DNA of 64,000 nt from the NCBI GenBank assembly GCA_947623455.1, contig OX392534.1:8008001-8072000 (forward strand), written 5' to 3'. Position numbers and translations under genes: made by a program. Numbering within the stretch: position 1 is the stretch's first letter; every line of letters starts with the position of its first letter. The stretch is from Mimachlamys varia (lineage: Eukaryota > Mollusca > Bivalvia > Pectinida > Pectinidae). Shown here one piece after another: positions 57,063 to 64,000 of this stretch. The notes under the pieces are model-generated. The model saw only the letters and a program-made list of their open reading frames with translations. It was not told the DNA's origin and did no database searches.

Positions 57063-57551
57063 AAACGTCTCGATACGTTTGTGTAAACAAATAATAAACA
57101 AATTTGATATCGTGTTTGATTAAATTTATACGAGTTCTTCCCCTTTACCTAATACAAGTAAGGCATATCCCGTGAATACGAGGCAACCGACCAATTGCAA
57201 TTTCAAAGAACAGCAATCCAAAAGTAAGTATAATTACAGGGTTGTATTATGGAGGCAGTTGATATGACAGGTGAATTTTCTCCAAAAATGATGGAAATAA
57301 TACGCCAAGTATATTGCGTAGACGAGTAAATAAATTAAACAAACTGAAACGATTGGTGCGCTTCCCGTTGATAGGAGGATCATTTGCCTGTGGCTGATAA
57401 TTGGGCTTATCGTTGACATACATGTGGGTGTTGTTGAGTGAAATCGATTGTGGCTAGGTCGGTCAGGGCCATATGAGGGGAATACCACCTGTGTTAAATC
57501 ACCTCGGTTAGTCTTCTGTGACATGTCAAACGTAGAGTTGTGCAGCAATCA
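57063..57551. other. Gene-free sequence
   Basis: A 104-codon minus-strand ORF (57234-57548) has no family signature. Nothing else was seen. Confidence 0.45.
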
Positions 57552-57625
57552 TGGTTCGCTCTAGTAGTGATGTAGATAACGCGCTTGCCTTCCACCAAGA
57601 CGATTGCAGTTCGATTTCCCGATAA
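57552..57625 (+). repeat. tRNA-like SINE head
   Basis: The sequence has an A-box-like TAGTGATGTAG, an anticodon-arm-like GCTTGCCTTCCACCAAG (loop compatible with a Gly-TCC origin) and a B box GCAGTTCGATTTCC. The acceptor stem does not pair well, so it is more likely a tRNA-derived SINE than a functional tRNA. Confidence 0.5.
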
Positions 57626-58655
57626 GATATGAAAAGGTACAGGCCCCCCTACCCTTGCGTGTCGGTACATTGTCATCCATCAATAATCTTGACATTCTAC
57701 TGCAGATGACAAGTTCATGGCTTGATAAACCTTAAATGAAATCAATATTGTTCATATTGCATGTGTAATGCTACATTGCTATTGCAGACAAGCAATCGAG
57801 TAGAAAGATAATATCATCGGCAATCAATTAGCACAAGATCAATTTCTGCTAAATTTGACTTAAATTATTTTTTCTCGCCTACTCATATCTTTAAATAGTA
57901 ATAAAATATGCTTGTGTTCTTTTCTTTTTGACAAAATACTTTTGATTATTAGAAAATGGCTTTAGTATGCTTCCTTTAATAGTTAATAAATATTGTAATA
58001 CCGGTCATAATTGTTCCAAATTGCAGTTGATGTGTAGCAGTTTCATTCCATTTATGACTTGCGGTATTAATTACATAATCGAATAATTGAAGTTAAGTAC
58101 AAGCTCCTTGCAGTGTTAAATATCCCCCTATCCGAAAAATAGAGACGCTTTGCCTGCGCCTTAATATACTAACACTTATATAGTCTGTGATCATATCATA
58201 ACACGGCAATATATACGTACCAGACATGTAAGTCATAATGCCGGACAGGTCAAAGGTGGTAATACAACCTCTATCGATATATTTAGTACTTAAGACGATA
58301 GCGACCAAAATTACTGCTCATATTCAAAACGTCATTGTAAATGCAGAACACAACTGTATATGGTCTTTACGCCAAACAGCGGATGTTACTTCCTGCTCCA
58401 CTACTTGCTAACTTCATACAGGAAATTGGATATAGTCACGAGAATAATTTCCGATTCGTTCTCTCTTAATGGAATGGATTTAACGTTTTTAATTATGGGT
58501 TTCAATGCATTTTATATAAGAAAGGCAATGTCTCTGTAGTGATTTACTGATGAACCATACTTGTAGGTATTGACCTGCTTTTCTATAAACACAATGCAAT
58601 GATATATCAGCATTGTAATCTTTTTGAATACCGGTTAGCGAGAAAGACGATGATT
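57626..58655. other. Gene-free sequence
   Basis: No supported feature was found. Confidence 0.45.
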
Positions 58656-58659
58656 TACA

Positions 58660-59600
58660 TGTACCTCGTCTATATTGGATAGGTAAACTACACAAAAAGC
58701 ATTTTAAATGTTTTATCGCTAGTTTTCCTAATTGCTTAACTAAGTTTTTATCAATCAGAGATTCAATCTTATAGTTAGACTGTAGACTCAAGTAGTGGCC
58801 TTACCGGATGTGGATTTTGAAAAACTGGGAAGTTCTTCTGATCAATCTTTAGTAGCTTTTCCTCAGAAATGATTCGTCTATAAAAACTTTTGATTTCATT
58901 ATCAAACCATAACTAAACTAGAATAATGCCTTCGGTCTCTCATTATGAGATGGTTCTTTTTATCGACGAAAAGTGGACGACAATACAAATATATAGTTGT
59001 CAGCTATCGTGGAACATGCTTTGTGAAAAACATACAGCAAAAGCTAACATGAAAGATTGAATTCTTTGTTGACGATATTTTTGTTCGGTTTGCGAAAGAA
59101 ACGAGTTTTAAACAAATTGTTGGCATTCCTTTAAAAACAAAATGTGGCCCGCTTGGTTTACTTGTTTTTGTTTTCGAACATGTCTTGGGAACTAATCAAG
59201 TCAGGTACATCTTTCAATTTCAAGTATCATGACGATGAGTTGGTTTTGAATAAAATCAAATTGCTGAATTAGTCGATCATATATTTTCTTCGTGATTAAT
59301 GTCGTTTGCTGACAATCAAACTTAGTCTATACCGCAAACTTGTTACCATTGAAAAAGAGTTTGTATCCTATTATTATGAAAGTGGAGGTTTTTGAATGTA
59401 CTCATTAATATGCCGACATGTAAATTAGAAAATGCGTCAGTTCTAAATTTTATGACGAGGTTTTTACTTGGATGCTATCTGAATTTACATATCGGGTGTC
59501 GGCGATGGCGCAAGGGAGTCCTAGTCTTCAGGAGCAAGTGGTCGTTTTTTCCTGTATTTTTTCAAAGGCTCCCGTATAAATATTTCCAGACAATTGATCT
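58660..59600 (+). pseudogene. Penelope-like RT, heavily decayed
   Basis: Broken translation shows LYWIGKLHK near 58672, GMWILK-like MWILKN near 58808, IKTFDF near 58875, VVSY-like and PLKTKCGPL-like residues near 59130 and the C-terminal tail near 59330-59600. Many stops make it the most degraded copy. Confidence 0.65.
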
Positions 59601-59744
59601 TTGATAACACGAGAATGTAAAGGCCTACATGAGTTAGATGTTTATCCTACACACACATTGTCGATTTGTTTGAAACAAAAAGTATTAAAATGCAAACTGT
59701 GCGAGAAAAAAAGACTACAGCAATTAAATACCTAACAAAACATT

Positions 59745-60065
59745 AGAGAATATCAAAAGGGTCACCAAAACCACAATCTGAACTCAAAATCGATTAAACT
59801 AGCACCATGATATGAACAAAAGGGAAATGTTTTCATGGAGACCCATACAAATATACAAGAGAATAAATCCTGATGCTCCGAAAGAGTAAGCGTCTTCTGA
59901 TTCATCCACGACACCAGCCATGAAATCTAGGCAAAATCAAAGTAAATGATATGACCCAAAATGGGAACTGAGGCATTAGTTTTAATCACAATAAGCAGAC
60001 ATACAACATTGAACTAATGTGCTTATTTAAAAAGTTCATCTTCATATCAAACATATGTACAAGGA
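59745..60065 (-). repeat. Penelope-like element 3' end, reverse orientation
   Basis: The tail word ACTCAAAATCGATTAAACTA is on the plus strand, followed by the GAGTAAGCGTCTTCTGATTC segment. It forms an inverted pair with the copy ending at 59600. Confidence 0.65.
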
Positions 60066-60520
60066 TTTAGAATTTTTATCAATGAAACCTAGGTAAGCTG
60101 CAAAGCTATATGTGTATAAAAAGTTGAATGGGTGTTACCCGGGAAGTGGGTTATGCTTGTAAGGAAACTATTCCCAAGGCCTCAACCCTGTAAATATGCT
60201 CAGAAGATTTATTGTTATGAAAGATTTGTTACCCGGAAATAACTATAGAAATGTCCCCCTGTGAAATGTAAATAAAAAATTGGAATAAACAAACCCAACT
60301 GTATATTTATATAATAGTGTTCGCTGAAATGTTTTCGTTTTAGATACTTATGATAAATATTCTTTAGTAATGGTTGTACAGCGACCATATACGGGTCATT
60401 TTTAAATAACAAAGGTTAATGGAGTGAACCACGTGATCAAGTCTTCATGTGATCAAAGCACGTCAACACGAGATCTGAGTTACGAATTGGTTCAACTAGC
60501 GGAAGTAGGTAGACATCTTT

Positions 60521-60810
60521 GTACGGTTTAATGGCGATGGCGGTTTTTTGATACGTAATCAATAATAATTGAGTATAGTCTGTTCTTTGCCTCGTTTTAA
60601 CCATACTTGTATTTATATTGTCAAGTCTACAAAACTTTTAATGGACAAATATTAATGTACGGCTTAATGGCGATGACTGTTTTCTAATACGTCATCAATT
60701 ATAATTGAGTATTGGCAATCACTAGTCTGTTCTTTGCCCCGGCCTCGTTTTAACCATACTTACATTTCCATTGTCAAGTCTACAGTACTTATAATGAACA
60801 TATTATAATG
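60521..60810 (+). repeat. Two-copy direct repeat of about 140-150 bp
   Basis: GTACGGTTTAATGGCGATGG starts the first unit (60521) and GTACGGCTTAATGGCGATGA the second (60657). Both share CCTCGTTTTAACCATACTT. Confidence 0.85.
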
Positions 60811-60820
60811 TACTGTAGAC
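60778..60820. repeat. 43-nt palindrome
   Basis: GTCTACAGTACTTATAAT pairs with ATTATAATGTACTGTAGAC across a six-base loop, with one bulged base. Confidence 0.85.
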
Positions 60821-62761
60821 TATTCAACAGAAACGTTCACATTTAACATGGATTCACGTATTGATGACTATATTTATTTATTTTTCTTTAAGCAAATCAC
60901 GTTTACACGAGATTTCATATACAAACTAAAGACACACACCTTTCTGTTTGAGGAAATGGGTGTAATGTAATGTCACTCTAATGTCTATGCCTTCGTCATT
61001 TTCCAAACTAAATTGTTTTACGTATGTAAGTACAACATGGAGACGAAGATAAAACTAAAAAGGGAAGTTGTGAAAACTAAATTGAGAATTGATGCCACAT
61101 CGACATTCACAAAAATGAATTTTGGAAATAGAGCATTCAAGATGGGAAAAAAATCAAAATGAAATAACTGAACATAATGCATCCCCCCTTTTTGCAATAA
61201 TGTTGCCCATTAGTGATAAAACCTGTTGAAAGGAGAAATCACCATGCTTTGTATTCACCTAACGTCCACGGTATCTTTCTATCATTAACAACAGAATGAT
61301 ATGGTGGAAAAGGTCGTCGCAATTAAGCCGTACATGGGTGATCATCTACTGCCGCCAGGAATACTTTATCGTACCTGGCATCTCGTGCAAACGAGCTTTG
61401 ATTGAAGAAAGACTCAATTATTTAGTAAAGCCATCAAACATTGTCACTATTTTCTACTCAGTAATCATAGGGAATTTGAAACAAATTGTGTCGGCGATGG
61501 CGGACTTAACATGCTTCAAAGACATACAAATATAACGAGTAATGCGAACAATTTATCGGTTAGAGAAATTAGATGCTGCTTTATCCTCCAGTTCTTCGGT
61601 TTCGAAGAGAATGTCAACAATCAAGGGTATTCATTTAAATAAACCCTGCATTTAACTGAAGCCTTTTAATGTTTTCTAAATATATAACAGACGTACAATA
61701 TATGTTGGTCACATCATTTAAACATTGACCGCCATCTTTTTTTATCGAAATAACCTGTAAAGAAACAATGTACAATGCATAAGTACTGCAACAATGTGGA
61801 CAACACACGCCTTAAATCTAAGGTTAACTTAACAACTTCCATAATACCACTTATTACTTGGTTGGTATTTGTCTCCAGGGAAACACCAACAGAAGCCTTT
61901 TATTTTTTACCGTTACGTGACAGCGATATTCTTTTGATGTAAATGAAGGATCAAACTAATCTTCTTGTGTCATAAACTTGGTGGTGGACACTAATCTTCC
62001 AATGCTTGCTATGACAACATACTATGATTACAGAGAGCATTACAATTGGCAATACTCCTAGATATCGATGACTGGTAGCTAAGGAATCTGTCTTTTATAT
62101 TTACTTGAGGTTAACTTGATAATTCTTTGTGATAACAGTAACTACTTTTGTACGTATTGCCCGGTAACGATATTTTACTGTGTACTTTCATATCGTGTGG
62201 TACATGTATACGCATACCATGTTTGTACATGTAGCCACATACTATTTATGTACTAACTTATTACACGGTGCACATTTGCCTTAATTTGTGAGATCAAATA
62301 CTCTAAAGTAATGATGTTGAAAGAGTGTATAGTATACATACTAATTTCAGGATCAGGCAGATGTCAATTTAGGTCCAGTGTACTGTATCTTAACTGCTTA
62401 TTCGTTGTGCGTCAGTGATTCATTACGGGCAGAATTGTAAAGATAAGCTTGTAGCCGTTAAAAGGTCAATGGCATCGTAATGAACAGAATAATGAAACCG
62501 AAATGATTTATTTTGGTTGATCGTTGATGAACATGACATGTCTTTGTTGATACACGTTTTGTAGTTCAAACACAGATGTGTCTTCGGTACATGTGTACTT
62601 AAACATGTCTTTCCCCTTCTACATATTTAAGCGTATATGAGTTTGTTTTGAACACAAACAGAAATTGAAAACTCAATTTGCGAGCTTTCCTAAACGTCTG
62701 TTTCCTTTGTCAAGCAAAGGGTACAATAGCCGAAGGTCGGTGCTCTGACCGCTGAAATCTG

Positions 62762-62850
62762 CTGTCAAAAACGTAGCGCGACATTTCGTCCAAATGCACT
62801 CTAATACTACAGGTTTACAGAGGGACTATGTCGCGCTACGTTTTTGACAG
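62762..62850. repeat. 23-bp-arm inverted repeat
   Basis: CTGTCAAAAACGTAGCGCGA plus CAT (62762-62784) is perfectly complementary to 62828-62850, with a 43-nt spacer. The arms are unusually CpG-rich for this window. Confidence 0.9.
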
Positions 62851-62923
62851 TGGGAATTTTCGGGTTAGAGGCTTTATGCTTTTGATAAATCAATTTGACC
62901 GTGACTAGACGGAGTTATACGTA

Positions 62924-63788
62924 CAGTTGTGGGATCGCACAACGTTACACGATGTGCGGTGGGCGAACGATGCGATCATGGGCGATTATTTCTAACGCAC
63001 ATGTGGGCGCACGATAAACTAACATAGTGCGATGACAATCGTGGTTGATGTAAATTTAAAAAGGGTTTAACAATATATACGGTTCCGCGCTACATATTTC
63101 TGTATTTTAACTATTTACATTAGCTGATAATTCTATCTATATATTACTGAAAATTAGTAATAGTCTTTCTGTAGTTTTTGAAACAAAACAAATACACACA
63201 TGTATACTTTCAACACATATTGACACATTCTCATTCAGTTTTTACCAAGTTTCACACTGCACCTGTACATGGACAATCTATGTAGATGCCTCTGGCCCGG
63301 GGCACTTACAACACTCGCCTAGTTGTGAAAACACAGGTAAAGTGGTGGGGAGGGGAGGGGGTTTTCAATTAACTAATCCAGTTTGTTTTCATAACGGTCG
63401 CTTGGTAATGGCTGTCGTAGTCCACACACAGGACAGGTAAAACTCTGGCATGTTATTTACCTATTATATTACCTGGTAGCTAAACCCGCACTTGGCTGTC
63501 TCATGGTCACTGTAATACTTCTTACTGTATGTTGTTAAATTGACATAATCCCAACAAAAAATGAAGCGAATTTAAATAGTTTTTGGACAAGAGGGTTCCA
63601 TATGTTTTTCATTCCGTAATATGTATCGACCAATTGTACCAAATTGTGCGTGTGTGCGATTCTAATCGCACACATAAACGCACGATCTTTAGATCGCCCA
63701 GTTGTGCGCACCATGGGCGAACGATGTGTGCACGATGTATGCACGATGCACGCACGCAGTTTTTAGTGCGTTGTGCGATACCACAATG
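62924..63788. mobile_element. Candidate foldback element with CGCACGAT-rich ends
   Basis: Left end TTGTGGGATCGCACAACG and reverse complement of the right end TTGTGGTATCGCACAACG match at 17 of 18 positions. Both subterminal regions carry many GCACGAT, GGGCGAACGATG and TCGCACA words (62935-63040 and 63645-63780). The middle, about 600 bp, is ordinary AT-rich DNA. No transposase is present and the target duplication is unclear. Confidence 0.55.
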
Positions 63789-64000
63789 GTATGTTATTCA
63801 TGTAGTGTATAACGCTAAAATGAGGATGTTCTGTAAACTGGGCCTAAAAGGAGCGAGTCCATTGCTTGCTGACTTAGACGCTTCTGACATACATATCTAC
63901 TAGATCTTTAATATCACCAGCAGCCACCGTATCAGAAATATCCACAGCCCGTTGAAGCTGTAGGATTTATCATTCCGGTCCTAATTTCATATTATAACTC
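63789..64000. other. Unassigned right edge
   Basis: No feature was recognised. Confidence 0.4.

Larger units (their letters stand above)
60066..62761. other. Gene-free sequence
   Basis: Apart from a local duplication (60521-60810), its terminal palindrome and a 79-codon ORF at 61296-61535 with no recognisable family, nothing can be named. Confidence 0.45.

Noticed and set aside
57552..57625. Functional tRNA-Gly gene
   Set aside because: Acceptor and D stems do not pair well and the boxes are degenerate; a tRNA-derived SINE is more likely.
62762..62850. Possible type III hammerhead on the minus strand (GGACGAAATGTCGCGC next to a long stem)
   Set aside because: The CTGANGA core box is missing, so the GGACGAAA resemblance is insufficient.

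Overview
The window looks like nuclear DNA of an invertebrate animal, most likely a marine mollusc (a bivalve is my best guess). It is AT-rich, with short exons in long non-coding DNA, Penelope-like retroelement debris, a mariner transposon, many foldback elements and minisatellites, an abundance of ACATGTA-type words, and an intronless coding exon for a tandem LRAT-domain protein of a kind I associate with lophotrochozoans. Nothing is bacterial or viral. Species assignment is inference; gene density is very low.

Layout. The core is one large diverged tandem duplication. Unit 1 runs about 627-20067 and unit 2 about 20068-46060. Each contains, in the same order and orientation: the 3' part of a terminal coding exon of an unrecognised gene (intact at 553-814, pseudogenised at 20070-20255), a broken Penelope-like reverse transcriptase, several homologous promoter/first-exon modules ending in a GTAAGT donor, and one long coding exon for a double-LRAT protein (16628-18268 and 41382-43034). 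Unit 2 is longer because it gained extra copies of the first promoter module (a 3.1 kb internal tandem repeat), three DNA-transposon-like foldback elements, a mariner copy and other insertions. Comparing the units gives empty sites for most of these. From 46 kb rightwards the DNA is a repeat mosaic with no convincing gene: minisatellites, decayed retroelement pieces, a 1.4 kb local duplication and inverted-repeat elements.

How it may work together. The only well supported genes are the two LRAT paralogues. Each probably has a non-coding first exon spliced to a single coding exon through a conserved acceptor (AG just before the start codon). Up to eight homologous first-exon modules lie upstream, several with TATA-like and kappaB-like motifs, so the genes could have several promoters, or the modules could be relics of lost gene copies.

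The most notable non-gene element is a dispersed, partly dimeric repeat of about 372 bp that carries a complete type I hammerhead ribozyme (best copy 9732-9775, plus strand). This matches the architecture described for metazoan retrozymes, and it sits among Penelope-like elements, whose reverse transcriptase has been proposed to mobilise such RNAs.
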